In this document: positions 9,821 to 18,647 of the stretch, in pieces
How the letters are laid out: each line of letters starts with the position of its first letter
Position numbering within the stretch: the first letter of the stretch is position 1
Assembly: GCF_001953975.1 (NCBI RefSeq)
Contig: NZ_MBEJ01000083.1
Coordinates: 1 to 64,000 of the forward strand
Origin: Mycobacterium sp. NS-7484
GTDB taxonomy: Bacteria; Actinomycetota; Actinomycetes; Mycobacteriales; Mycobacteriaceae
DNA: 64,000 nucleotides
Direction: 5' to 3'
Position numbers and translations under genes: made by a program
Notes under the pieces: generated by a model
Database searches by the model: none
What the model was told of the DNA's origin: nothing
The model's input: only the letters and a program-made list of their open reading frames with translations

Positions 9821-10546
9821 TCAGCGTGCTTCAGAGGCGTGCATCACCGCGGTGAACGTCATCCGATCACCCCGATACAGGGAGCGGCGCTGCTCGATCG
9901 GCACTCCATCCTGGTCGTAGGAGACCCGGTTGAGCAGAAACATCGGCGTGCGGCTGTCGACGGTGAGAAGTGCCGATTCGCGGGAGTCCGGAAGCGCGGT
10001 CTCGATGCTGTCGACAGTGCGCTCGAAGTGAATCCCGCGGCTGCGGATCTCGGCGTAGAGCGAGTCGCGGTAGTCGAACGTCTCGCGCAGGCCGGGATAC
10101 CGCGCGGCGGGCAACTTGGTGGTCTCCAGCCCGACCCGCACGCCATCGGTGGTCAAGACACGTTCGAGCTGCAGGATGGGCGCCCCCACCTCGATCGCGA
10201 GTTGCGCCGCCAACAGGTCGTCGGCGGTCAGGTCGCTCCAGCCGACCAGGATGCGCCCACCGCTGCGGCCCTGTTCCTTGGCGGCCTCGGTGTACGAACC
10301 CATCGACAGCGGCTGCAGGATCTTGGGCCGCGCGACGACGGTGGTACGGCCGCGTCGTTCGATGCGGCCGGCCAGCAACAGCTCACGCAGCGCCTGACGG
10401 ACGGTCTCGCGCGCGACGTCGAATCGTTCGGCGAGTTCCCGCTCGGCCGGGAACGGGTCACCGACCGCCAGATCATCGAGCAGTCGCTCGAGTTGGGCGC
10501 GCACCACCTGATGCTTGAGCACCCGGGGTTCTGCACTCGCGGACAC
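9821..10546 (-). CDS. phnF: GntR/UTRA-family repressor PhnF
   Basis: 241 residues. The N-terminal winged helix has the GntR pattern (FPAERELAERFDVARETVRQ) at about 31-50. The C-terminal UTRA ligand domain (about 80-235) includes APILQLERVLTTDGV and DSRTPMFLLNRVSYDQDGVP. In M. smegmatis PhnF represses phnDCE and itself by binding TGGTATAGACCA-type sites. The same sites occur in the divergent promoter region here, which decides the name. The GTG start lies 18 nt from the nearer operator, so autoregulation is likely. Confidence 0.93.
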   Translation of the reverse strand: MSASAEPRVLKHQVVRAQLERLLDDLAVGDPFPAERELAERFDVARETVRQALRELLLAGRIERRGRTTVVARPKILQPLSMGSYTEAAKEQGRSGGRILVGWSDLTADDLLAAQLAIEVGAPILQLERVLTTDGVRVGLETTKLPAARYPGLRETFDYRDSLYAEIRSRGIHFERTVDSIETALPDSRESALLTVDSRTPMFLLNRVSYDQDGVPIEQRRSLYRGDRMTFTAVMHASEAR

Positions 10547-10563
10547 CCGCTCACCGTAGCAAG

Positions 10564-10581
10564 CTTTGGTCTAGACCAAAG
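10564..10581. promoter_or_regulatory. PhnF operator 1
   Basis: CTTTGGTCTAGACCAAAG is a perfect 18-bp palindrome just upstream of phnF. Its core TGGTCTAGACCA differs by one base from the published M. smegmatis PhnF half-site arrangement TGGTATAGACCA. It is well placed to control phnF. Confidence 0.85.
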
Positions 10582-10623
10582 ACGTTCAATGTTGTTAACC
10601 TCGCGGCCCCCTTCGGTGCACCA

Positions 10624-10639
10624 GTTGGTATAGACCAAC
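10624..10639. promoter_or_regulatory. PhnF operator 2
   Basis: GTTGGTATAGACCAAC carries the exact core TGGTATAGACCA, with 6-bp arms pairing perfectly. Its centre is 59 bp from operator 1, and it lies about 83 nt upstream of phnD. It is the probable operator of the transporter operon. Confidence 0.88.
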
Positions 10640-10721
10640 CCACAGGGTGTGGGGCGTGGCAGAACCCCGTCCGCGGGGCCCTGCCCGTCAATCGTTCCCA
10701 CCCCGAAAGGTCCCGCGCGCC

Positions 10722-11690
10722 ATGATGTTCCGCACCGCCTGTACCGCAGCTGCCGCGGTCGCCGCCAGCGCCGCCCTCACACTGTCCGGGTGCTCAAGTT
10801 CTGAGGGCTCGGAGGCCACGACCGCTCAGGGCTTTCCACAGACCCTGACCTTGGCGGCGATCCCGGCCGAGAACTCCACCGATCTCAAGGCCAGTTACGA
10901 ACCGCTGATCAAGCTGTTGGAGAAGGAGACCGGCGCCAAGGCCGAGTTCGTCCAGGCCTCCGACTACGCCGGGGTGGTCGAGGGAATCATCGCCGACAAC
11001 GTCGACCTCGCGTTCTTCGGACCGTTCGCCTACGTGGTGGCCGGCGTCAACGGCGCCAAGATCACCCCGGTCGGTGCGGTGATCCAGGAGCCGGGCGCCC
11101 AACCCGGCTACCAGTCCTACGGGCTGGCCCGCGCCGACGAATCGAACATCAACGGCCTCAAGGACTTTGCCGGTAAGAAGGTGTGCTTCGTCGACCCCGG
11201 ATCCACCTCGGGATTTCTCTACCCGACCGCCGGGCTGATCGAGGCCGGCGTGATCAAGTCCGGTTCCGAAGCCGACATCTCCTCGGCCATGTCCCCGATC
11301 TACGCCGGTGGACATGACTCCTCAGCCCTCGCGATCGCCAACGGTGACTGCGACGCCGGCTTCGCGTTCGACACCATGGTCGACAAGACCATGGTCGCCA
11401 AGGGCGATCTCAAGCCCGGCCAACTCAAGACCATCTGGAAATCGGAGATGATCGCCGGCTCGGTGGCCGCCGCCAACGACTCGCTGGGCAGCGCGGCCAT
11501 CGACAAACTCAAGACGATCTTCACCGACAAGGCCAACGTGGCCAACCTTGAGGCAGAAGGCTTTTGCCAAGGTGACGCGTGCCGGATGACCGACGAACGC
11601 GCCTGGGGTTTCGCACCGGCCAAGGATGCCGACTACGACGGAGTACGTCACGTCTGCGATGTCACCGGCTCCGAGAAGTGCAAGGGCTGA
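10722..11690 (+). CDS. phnD: Phosphate/phosphonate ABC transporter substrate-binding lipoprotein
   Basis: 322 residues. A lipoprotein signal peptide ends at LTLSGC (lipobox Cys about residue 25), anchoring the protein outside the membrane. The mature part is a PhnD-type two-lobe binding protein: LIKLLEKETGAKAEFV, DNVDLAFFGPFAYVVAG, VCFVDPGSTSGFLYP and GHDSSALAIANGDCDAGFA. In M. smegmatis this system takes up phosphate and is induced on phosphate limitation, so the name Phn does not prove phosphonate use. GAAAGG precedes the ATG. It is the first gene of phnD-C-E-adh, followed by phnC after 6 nt. Confidence 0.93.
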   Translation: MMFRTACTAAAAVAASAALTLSGCSSSEGSEATTAQGFPQTLTLAAIPAENSTDLKASYEPLIKLLEKETGAKAEFVQASDYAGVVEGIIADNVDLAFFGPFAYVVAGVNGAKITPVGAVIQEPGAQPGYQSYGLARADESNINGLKDFAGKKVCFVDPGSTSGFLYPTAGLIEAGVIKSGSEADISSAMSPIYAGGHDSSALAIANGDCDAGFAFDTMVDKTMVAKGDLKPGQLKTIWKSEMIAGSVAAANDSLGSAAIDKLKTIFTDKANVANLEAEGFCQGDACRMTDERAWGFAPAKDADYDGVRHVCDVTGSEKCKG

Positions 11691-11696
11691 CAACCC

Positions 11697-12509
11697 GTGA
11701 GCACCCCTGACCCCCACCATCCCGTCGCGGGCGACGATCTCGTCGTCCTCGCCCGCGACGTGACCAAACGCTTCGGGGACACCCTGGCACTGGACCGGGT
11801 CAGCCTCGAGGTCCGGCGCAGCGAGATGCTGGTGCTGCTGGGCCTGTCCGGCTCGGGCAAATCCACCCTGCTGCGCTGCCTCAACGGACTGCAGCCCGTC
11901 ACCTCCGGCAGCGTGGAAGTCGGTGGTACCCAAGTCGATACCGCGTCGGCCAGACAACTACGCGCACTGCGCCGCAATGTGGGCTTCGTATTCCAGCATT
12001 TCAACCTGGTCGGACGGTTGAGCTGTCTGGAGAACGTCCTGATCGGCGGGCTCGGGCAACTCCGACTCCCCCGCTACGGCGCGTTGACCTACCCGAAGGC
12101 CATGCGGGCCGAAGCCTTGGGACATTTGGACCGAGTCGGTCTGGCGGATTACGCCGACCGGCGGGCCGACACCCTCTCCGGCGGTCAACAGCAGCGCATC
12201 GCGATCGCGCGGACCCTGATGCAGCGGCCCGGCCTGCTGTTGGCCGACGAACCCGTGGCGTCGTTGGATCCCGAGAATGCCGATGTGGTGATGGATCTGC
12301 TGTTCCGGGTGTGCATCGAGGAAAAGCTCACCGTGGTGTGCACGCTGCACCAGGTCGACCTCGCGTTGGGGTGGGCACACCGACTGGTCGGTCTGCGCAA
12401 CGGCCAGAAGATCCTGGACCGCCCCGCCGTCGGGATGACCCGCGACGACGTCATGGAGATCTACCAACGCGTCGACCCCACAGCACGTTCGGCGGCCCGG
12501 CCGTCGTGA
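11697..12509 (+). CDS. phnC: Phosphate/phosphonate ABC transporter ATP-binding subunit
   Basis: 270 residues, a single ABC ATPase. The Walker A motif is GLSGSGKST near 48, followed by the Q-loop (VFQHFNLVGR), the ABC signature LSGGQQQRIAIARTL, Walker B LLLADEPVASLDPEN, and the switch His in CTLHQVDLAL. It energises PhnE-mediated import. The GTG start follows phnD by 6 nt, and the stop overlaps the GTG start of phnE (GTGA), so translation is coupled. Confidence 0.95.
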   Translation: MSTPDPHHPVAGDDLVVLARDVTKRFGDTLALDRVSLEVRRSEMLVLLGLSGSGKSTLLRCLNGLQPVTSGSVEVGGTQVDTASARQLRALRRNVGFVFQHFNLVGRLSCLENVLIGGLGQLRLPRYGALTYPKAMRAEALGHLDRVGLADYADRRADTLSGGQQQRIAIARTLMQRPGLLLADEPVASLDPENADVVMDLLFRVCIEEKLTVVCTLHQVDLALGWAHRLVGLRNGQKILDRPAVGMTRDDVMEIYQRVDPTARSAARPS

Positions 12510-14098
12510 GCACCGACCTCACGGAACGCCCGGCCCCGCCCGCGCCGTCAGCCCAGCGCCCGCCGCTGCCCGGCCTGCTTCACCTGATCACCCTCGGCGC
12601 GCTGCTGGCCACCCTCGTCGCCGCCTGGTCGATCGACTTCGCCCCGACGACGCTGCTCAACGGTTTCGACGAGGTAGCGGCGCTGCTGCAACGCATGCTC
12701 CCGCCGCGCCTGGACGACCCGGGACGTATCACCGGACTGGCCGTCGAGACCCTGCTGATGGCGGTCCTGGGCACTGTGCTCGCCGCGATCGTCTCGGTGC
12801 CACTGGCCTTCCTGGCCGCCCGCAACACCACACCGCATCCAGCGGTACAGGCGGTGGCGCGGGCCATCATCACCTTCTGCCGGGCCATGCCGGACCTGTT
12901 GTTCGCCGTGCTGTTCGTCCGCGCCCTCGGGATCGGCGTGCTCCCAGGCATCCTCGCGCTGGCCCTGCATTCCGTCGGCATGCTCGGCAAGGTGTTCGCC
13001 GATGCTATCGAACAGACCGATCCGGGACCACGCGAGGCGGTGCGCAGCACGGGCGCGGGCTACTTCCGCGAGATGCTCAACGCCGTCGTGCCGCAGGCGA
13101 TCCCGTCCTGGATCGCGACGTTCATCTACCGCATCGACATCAACCTGCGCATGTCGGTGGTGCTCGGCTTCGTCGGCGCGGGCGGCATCGGTTTCGCGTT
13201 GCAGGATGCCTTGCGCGGCTTGATCTATCCGCGGGCGCTCGGCATCGCCTGCGTCATCCTGGCGATCATTGCCGCGATGGAGTTGCTGTCCATCGTCATC
13301 CGGCGCATGTTGCTGGACTCCGGCCACTCGAGCCCGGTCCGCGACCGCATCGCCCGGTTCGTGTTCGGCGGTGCCCTGGCCGGGGTCTGCCTGGCGTCCC
13401 TGGTGGTGCTCAAGGTCAGCCCCATAGCCCTGATCACCTGGATTGGGCCGGCCATCGAGGTGTTCACCCGGATGATCCCGCCGAACTTTTCGGCGCTGGG
13501 CAGCGAATTGTTCACCGCCGCCGGACAAACCGTTGCGATCGGGGTGGTATCCACGGCGATCGGCCTTGTGTTGTCGATCCCCGTCGGAATCCTGGCGGCC
13601 CGCAACATCACTCCGCATCCGGCGGTGTACTGGGCGGCGCGGGCCTGGATCCTGGCGGTGCGGGCGGTGCCCGAACTGGTCCTGGCCGTGGTGTTCGTAG
13701 CCGCATTGGGTCTCGGTCCGATCGCCGGAACGTGCGCGCTGGCCATCGGGTCGGTCGGCTTCCTGGCCAAACTGGTCGCCGACGCGGTCGAGGAGATCGA
13801 CCCCGGACCGCTGGAGGCAATCCGGTCCGTGGGCGGCGGTTGGTGGAAGACGTTGTTCGCCGGGGTGATTCCGCAAGCCATGCCCGCCATGGTCGGCTCC
13901 AGCCTGTACCTGTTCGACGTGAATGTGCGGACCTCGACAATCCTGGGCATCGTGGGTGCCGGCGGCGTGGGATACCTGCTGTTCGAGTCGATCCGCACGC
14001 TGAACTTCGACGTCGCCGGGGCCATCGTCATCGTCATCTTCGTCATCGTCTACGCCATCGAAAGGTTGTCGGGGTGGATTCGCTCGCGCCTGGTGTGA
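12506..14098 (+). CDS. phnE: PhnE permease, two permease domains fused in one chain
   Basis: 530 residues, twice the usual PhnE length. Each half has the same order of motifs: LAARNTTPHP / LAARNITPHP, FCRAMPDLLFAVLFVRALG / LAVRAVPELVLAVVFVAALG, an EAA-type loop (DPGPREAVRSTGAGY / DPGPLEAIRSVGGGW), and VGAGGIGFAL / VGAGGVGYLL near the end. The boundary lies around residue 275. A fused dimer replaces the homodimer or PhnE1/E2 pair of other bacteria. The start is coupled to phnC by a 4-nt overlap. Confidence 0.93.
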   Translation: MSTDLTERPAPPAPSAQRPPLPGLLHLITLGALLATLVAAWSIDFAPTTLLNGFDEVAALLQRMLPPRLDDPGRITGLAVETLLMAVLGTVLAAIVSVPLAFLAARNTTPHPAVQAVARAIITFCRAMPDLLFAVLFVRALGIGVLPGILALALHSVGMLGKVFADAIEQTDPGPREAVRSTGAGYFREMLNAVVPQAIPSWIATFIYRIDINLRMSVVLGFVGAGGIGFALQDALRGLIYPRALGIACVILAIIAAMELLSIVIRRMLLDSGHSSPVRDRIARFVFGGALAGVCLASLVVLKVSPIALITWIGPAIEVFTRMIPPNFSALGSELFTAAGQTVAIGVVSTAIGLVLSIPVGILAARNITPHPAVYWAARAWILAVRAVPELVLAVVFVAALGLGPIAGTCALAIGSVGFLAKLVADAVEEIDPGPLEAIRSVGGGWWKTLFAGVIPQAMPAMVGSSLYLFDVNVRTSTILGIVGAGGVGYLLFESIRTLNFDVAGAIVIVIFVIVYAIERLSGWIRSRLV

Positions 14099-15090
14099 CG
14101 GTGGCCGCGGTCTGGACCGGCGCCTCGGACATCGAGTTGAGAACGGTGCCGATTCCCGAACTCGGCGCCGGCGAGGTTCTGGTGCGCGTCCGGTTGGCGA
14201 CGGTGTGCGGAAGTGATCTGCACACCGTGTCCGGCCGGCGCCCCGCGGCGTGCCCGTCGGTCCTCGGTCATGAGGCGGTCGGCGAGGTTGTCGGTGTCGG
14301 CCGCGACGCGAATGTTCAAGTGGGCCAACGCGTTATCTGGTCAGTGACGGTGGCCTGCGGCACCTGCGGGCGCTGCCGGTCCGGGCGCAGCGCCAAATGT
14401 CAGTCGGTGCGCAAGGTGGGCCACGAACCGTTCGACGGGGACTGGCCGCTGTCGGGTTCCTATGCCGCACATGCGGTTCTGCCGCGCGGCACCGCGATCG
14501 CCGTGGTTCCCGAGACGCTGTCCGATGCGGTCGCGGCGCCGGCGGCATGTGCCACCGCGACGGTGATGGCCACGCTGGAGGCCGCCGGTGACCTGTCCGG
14601 ACGGCGCGTACTGATCGGTGGGGCAGGCATGTTGGGGCTCACCGCGGTGGCGGCGTGCGCCGAGGCCGGGGCACGGGTACAGGCGGTGGATATCGACGCC
14701 GACCGGTTGGCGGCGGTGTCGATGTTCGGTGGACGCCCCGCAGATGACGCCCCGGTCGATGTGGCCATCGACTACACCGGTGCGACCATCGCGGTTGCCG
14801 CCGCTTTGGCCCGTCTGGACATCGGCGGCACCCTGGTGCTGGCCGGGTCCGTCACGCCTGGGCCACCGTTGGCAGTGGATCCGGAAACCGTGGTGCGGCA
14901 CTGGTTGACGATCACCGGGGTACACAACTACGAGCCCCGGCATCTACGGCGTGCCGTCGACTTTCTCGACCGCACCCGCGACCGCTACCCGTGGCACAGC
15001 TTGGTCACGCCGCCCGTCACGCTGCCCGAGATGGCCTCGGCGCTACACCCGCCGCCGGCGGGCAAGCTGCGGCGGGCAATCTCACCCTGA
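14095..15090 (+). CDS. Zn-dependent alcohol dehydrogenase of the phn operon
   Basis: About 331 residues, medium-chain dehydrogenase/reductase. Catalytic-zinc residues appear in VCGSDLH and the GHEAVGEVVGVG motif. Structural-zinc Cys are present in ACGTCGRCRSGRSAKC, and a Rossmann glycine motif occurs at VLIGGAGMLGLTAV. It resembles the dehydrogenases associated with phosphonate catabolism (TIGR03366-like), but no C-P lyase or phosphonatase gene is present, so the substrate is open. The GTG chosen overlaps the phnE stop as GTGA, like the preceding junction. A GTG 21 nt upstream with AAAGG in front is the alternative. Confidence 0.85.
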   Translation: MTVAAVWTGASDIELRTVPIPELGAGEVLVRVRLATVCGSDLHTVSGRRPAACPSVLGHEAVGEVVGVGRDANVQVGQRVIWSVTVACGTCGRCRSGRSAKCQSVRKVGHEPFDGDWPLSGSYAAHAVLPRGTAIAVVPETLSDAVAAPAACATATVMATLEAAGDLSGRRVLIGGAGMLGLTAVAACAEAGARVQAVDIDADRLAAVSMFGGRPADDAPVDVAIDYTGATIAVAAALARLDIGGTLVLAGSVTPGPPLAVDPETVVRHWLTITGVHNYEPRHLRRAVDFLDRTRDRYPWHSLVTPPVTLPEMASALHPPPAGKLRRAISP

Positions 15091-15101
15091 GGCCCGAAAA
15101 C

Positions 15102-16004
15102 TCAACCCTGGAAGACGCGGATCCAGTCGACCAACATCTCGGCCGGGTAGTTGCCACCGCTCGGGTCGCGGCCCCCCGAGCCGCCGACGGCGATGTTGAA
15201 CACCGGCACCAAGGTGTAGCCCGGATCGTTGAAAGGCCAGTCCTGCAACGAGTTTGCCGGCACCTCGAAGAAGGGTTCCATGCCCGGGGCATAGTCCTTC
15301 CAGAAGTACATACCCTGCGGGGTCCACGACATCCGCCAGGTGTGCCAGGCGCTGTCGATCGGATGCGGGTCGGTGGCGAACGACTCACCATCCAGACGCG
15401 CGTGCACGGTGGTGCCCGACGGCCAGTCCCGGTTGCCGTACCACTCCACCAGGTCGACCTCGCCCCCGCGGACCGGGTCGTCATTGAGCAGCCAGAACGC
15501 CGGCCAGGCTCCGTCGGTGAGGCAGTTGAGCTTGACCCGGGCCTCCCACGTGGTGCCGATGCCGCCACGCCACAAGCCGACGACCTTGGCGCTGGCGTAC
15601 TTCTCCTGGACCGTGGTGCCCGGGCCGCGGGTCGCGCGGATCACCAGGTTGCCCTTGCCGTCCTGGAATGCGTGGTTGGTGTCGGCGACGTAGCGCCCCA
15701 TGTTGAACGGTTTGTCCCATTCGACCGGGTTTTTGATGGTCTCGCGTTCGGGGACCAGGTGCCACCACGCCGGATCCGGCGGAGCGCCGGCCGGACCGTT
15801 GAACTCGTCCTGGAACAGGAATGTCGGCGACGGCGCTGCGGCACCCGGAGTTGTCGACCCACCCGGCGACGGCGCGCTGGGCCCCGGTCCCGGCGGATTG
15901 TCACCAATTGCCGGGTCGGCGTTGGCCGTCCCGACCGGCAGCGCGGCGGCTGCCACCCCCAGACCCATCATGAACATCACACTGCGACGATCCATCTCAG
16001 GCAC
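15102..16004 (-). CDS. Secreted GH16 beta-glucanase-like protein
   Basis: 300 residues. The N-terminus MDRRSVMFMMGLGVAAAAL (after a GTG start with AAGG upstream) resembles a Tat signal, followed by a Pro/Gly-rich linker. The catalytic jelly-roll domain contains the GH16 motif GEVDLVEWYGN, whose two Glu serve as nucleophile and acid/base, flanked by WPAFWLLNDD and WRMSWTPQGM. The orthologue Rv0315 of M. tuberculosis has similar length and is described as a secreted beta-1,3-glucanase-like antigen. Its natural substrate in mycobacteria is not established. Confidence 0.93.
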   Translation of the reverse strand: MPEMDRRSVMFMMGLGVAAAALPVGTANADPAIGDNPPGPGPSAPSPGGSTTPGAAAPSPTFLFQDEFNGPAGAPPDPAWWHLVPERETIKNPVEWDKPFNMGRYVADTNHAFQDGKGNLVIRATRGPGTTVQEKYASAKVVGLWRGGIGTTWEARVKLNCLTDGAWPAFWLLNDDPVRGGEVDLVEWYGNRDWPSGTTVHARLDGESFATDPHPIDSAWHTWRMSWTPQGMYFWKDYAPGMEPFFEVPANSLQDWPFNDPGYTLVPVFNIAVGGSGGRDPSGGNYPAEMLVDWIRVFQG

Positions 16005-16083
16005 AGCAGAACCTTAACCGAACTCTTACCCACATATCCGAAGGCCGCCCAAGTTCTCCGGGGCTCGAACAGATTTCCGCAGG

Positions 16084-16533
16084 CTACGGGCACAGGGCTG
16101 GCGCGTCGTCACGCACCGGTGCCTCGGCAGGCAATGTGTAGGTCACCACGACGTCGGCGTCCTCGGCCCCGGCATTGGTCACCCGATGAACCACGCCGCC
16201 CGGAATGACCACCACCTGGCCCGCGGAATACGTCACCGACGAGCAGTCCGGTGCCGTTTGCAGCGCCACGGCACCGTCATTGATCACCGACTGCTCCGGC
16301 CCGGGATGGCTGTGCCAGCCGGACCCGGCCCCCGGTTTGAGCAACAGATTCTGGACATACAGGGTGGTGGGCTGCCCCGCGGTGACCACCCAGATGGGCG
16401 TCGTGGTGGTGCCCTGGCCCAGATCGGTGCGCACCACCTCGCCTTCGGCGGGTGTGGCGGCGGTCGGCGCGGCCAATACGCCTGCGGCTGCGGTGATCGT
16501 GGCGCCCACTGCGATCAGGTGTACGAGCCTCAT
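16084..16533 (-). CDS. Secreted cupin-domain protein
   Basis: 149 residues with a signal peptide (MRLVHLIAVGATITAAAGVLA) and one cupin barrel. Cupin motif 1 reads GSGWHSHPGPEQSVINDG (His, His, Glu) and motif 2 reads AGQVVVIPGGVVHRVTNAG (His), so a full 3-His/1-Glu metal site is possible. Two Cys (about residues 95 and 148) may form a disulfide. GGGAGG lies upstream of the ATG. It sits between the GH16 gene and the Hsp70-like gene on the same strand, 48 nt after the latter. The enzymatic role is unknown. Confidence 0.88.
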   Translation of the reverse strand: MRLVHLIAVGATITAAAGVLAAPTAATPAEGEVVRTDLGQGTTTTPIWVVTAGQPTTLYVQNLLLKPGAGSGWHSHPGPEQSVINDGAVALQTAPDCSSVTYSAGQVVVIPGGVVHRVTNAGAEDADVVVTYTLPAEAPVRDDAPALCP

Positions 16534-16580
16534 CTGCCCTCCCGGTGTTGACCGAAAGGTACAGCGACCGGGTCGGGCCG

Positions 16581-18419
16581 TCAGGGATACGGCTGGAACG
16601 GGTTCTGCGGCTGCGGCTGGAACGGGTTCTGCGGCTGGTACGGGTACGGGTTCTGTGTCTCGCCGCGGTTCGGCACCTGAATCGGAATCGGCACCGGGAC
16701 GAACGGCACCGTGACGTACGTCGTCGTCATCGGATTGGTTGTCGTCGTGGTGGTGGTCGGTGTCGTCGTGGTGGTCGTCGGCGGCGTCGTGGTTGTGGTG
16801 GTTGTGGTGGTCGTCGTCGTGGTGGTGGTCGTGGGAGGCGGCGTCGGCGTCTGCGTGACGACGCGCGTCTCGGTCACCGGTGGCGGCGGTGCCTGCGTCA
16901 CCGTCACCGGCGGCGGCGCGGGCTCTTGCGTCACGGGCGCCGGCGGCGGCTCAACCGCGGGCGGCGGCTCGACCGGGCTCGGTGCCACCTCCTGCGGCAT
17001 CGGCTTGGGTTCGGCGGTCTTGACCTCGGTGCTTGGTGCCGTGCCGGTGGCACTGGTCAATGCGTACGTCACCCCACCGATGGCCACCACGACCAGGGCG
17101 GCGGCCACCGCGAACACCGTCAACGGCAACCGCTGCCAGCCGTCACGCGGTTGCTCGATCGGCCCGGTGGGCGGTACGTACTGCACGGCCGGCCGCGCCG
17201 CGGTCTTAGTGCCGTAGGACTCGACCAGATCCGGCCCGGTGTAGGGCACCACGTCGTCACCGGCGTCATCTTCCGACCAGGCCAGGGCCCGGAAGGTCGA
17301 CGACGCAGGGCCGGAATCCGTTGTGTCGGCAGGTATTTCAGCGGTAGGGAGCGCGGCCACCACACCCAGCGTGGGCGCCATGCCGGTTTGCGCATCGGCG
17401 TCGGCCACGTGGACGGCCGACAACGCGGCACCGATCGCAGCATCCAGCGCCGGCTGCGGAGTCGTCACCACCAACGCGCGCGAATGTTGCGAAAGTTGTT
17501 GTGTGACCAGGGGGATGCTTGCACCCCCGCCGATCGTCACCACCGCCGAGATCGTCGACCAGCTGATCCCGTTGCGCTCCAACGCTTTTTCCAGGGCATC
17601 CAGCGCACCCGACAGCGGCGAGTGCATCAGCGACTCGAGTTCGGTACGCGTCACACGCACGGTGGCGGAGTAACCCGGGAGCTCGACCACCAGATCCGTC
17701 GCGGTGTCCGCGGACAACCGTTCCTTGGCCTGGCGACACTCCTCGCGCAGGCGGGCCAGCGACCCGACCGCTGCGGTACCGGCCGGGTCGATCCCGCCGG
17801 CCTGGGCGACGCCGTCGAGCACATGGCTCAACAACGCCTGGTCGATCTGATCTCCGGAGAAATCCGGATACCGGACCGTCTCGTCGATCGGTTCGAACGC
17901 CGAGGCGGCGTCCGCGAGCGTGATGCTGGTGCCGCCGCCGCCGAAGTCGAGCAACGCCACCACACCGGTGGGCGGCAGGCCTGGGTTGGCCCGCAGCGCA
18001 GCCAGGGAGGCGACGGCATCGGGGATGAGCCGGGCGGGCATTCCGGCGCGGGACAGGTTCGGATTGGTGCGCAGCGCATTGCGCAGGGCGCGCGTCGTGG
18101 GGGCACCCCAGTGCGCGGGAACTGCGATGGCCAGTTGCTCGGAGGGGCCACCGGCCAACTCGACCATCGCGTCGAGGGCCTCGACCAGCAGGGTATCGGC
18201 GGGATAGGAGGCCCCGTCGGGCGCGACCAACGGCACCGGGTCGCCGACGCGCTCGACGAATCCGCTCAACGTCACACCGTGACCGGATTCGGGCACGCCG
18301 ACCTGCGGCGTCCGGTCAGTCGACAACGTCAACACCGAACGCCGGCTGACAGGTTGATTGCCGACACGCGCCGCAACCAAGTTGGTGGTCCCGATCGACA
18401 ACCCCAACGGGCCGCTCAT
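16581..18419 (-). CDS. Hsp70-like (ASKHA) membrane protein with Thr/Pro-rich tail
   Basis: 612 residues from the ATG giving MSGPLGLSIGTTNLVAARVG. Residues 1-340 follow the Hsp70 ATPase plan: phosphate-1 LSIGTTNLVAARVG, LAIAVPAHWGAPTTRALR near 96, phosphate-2 VVALLDFGGGGTSITLAD near 153, and the adenosine motif VVTIGGGASIPLVTQQL near 293. There is no Hsp70 peptide-binding domain. Instead one membrane span lies at about 432-456, then a Pro/Val-rich part, a nearly pure Thr run around 540-580, and a C-terminus repeating QNPFQPQP. It corresponds to Rv0312, a Pro/Thr-rich protein. An ATP-dependent cytosolic module tied to an outer low-complexity stalk is the inference; function unknown. Confidence 0.9.
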   Translation of the reverse strand: MSGPLGLSIGTTNLVAARVGNQPVSRRSVLTLSTDRTPQVGVPESGHGVTLSGFVERVGDPVPLVAPDGASYPADTLLVEALDAMVELAGGPSEQLAIAVPAHWGAPTTRALRNALRTNPNLSRAGMPARLIPDAVASLAALRANPGLPPTGVVALLDFGGGGTSITLADAASAFEPIDETVRYPDFSGDQIDQALLSHVLDGVAQAGGIDPAGTAAVGSLARLREECRQAKERLSADTATDLVVELPGYSATVRVTRTELESLMHSPLSGALDALEKALERNGISWSTISAVVTIGGGASIPLVTQQLSQHSRALVVTTPQPALDAAIGAALSAVHVADADAQTGMAPTLGVVAALPTAEIPADTTDSGPASSTFRALAWSEDDAGDDVVPYTGPDLVESYGTKTAARPAVQYVPPTGPIEQPRDGWQRLPLTVFAVAAALVVVAIGGVTYALTSATGTAPSTEVKTAEPKPMPQEVAPSPVEPPPAVEPPPAPVTQEPAPPPVTVTQAPPPPVTETRVVTQTPTPPPTTTTTTTTTTTTTTTTPPTTTTTTPTTTTTTTNPMTTTYVTVPFVPVPIPIQVPNRGETQNPYPYQPQNPFQPQPQNPFQPYP

Positions 18420-18647
18420 AACGCAGGCCACGATAGCCGCCGCGGCTGTGCCCAGCCGTCCGACACTCCGCGAGCGCCCTACCCAAGCCCCTTACGCCAG
18501 TGCAAGTTTGAGACTTTCAGCAACCCGGCGAGCATCTGCAGATAACGCGATGATCACCTGGGACAGCAACTCCGCCCGCGGCGTGGGCAACCACTTTGTC
18601 GCACTGCTGTGGGTTTGCGTCCGGCTTCTGCGGGTACAGCCAACGCC

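Noticed and set aside
16711..17217. Val-rich plus-strand frame
   Set aside because: It is the complement of the Thr-rich tail (ACC/ACG codons read as GGT/CGT and GTG/GTC).
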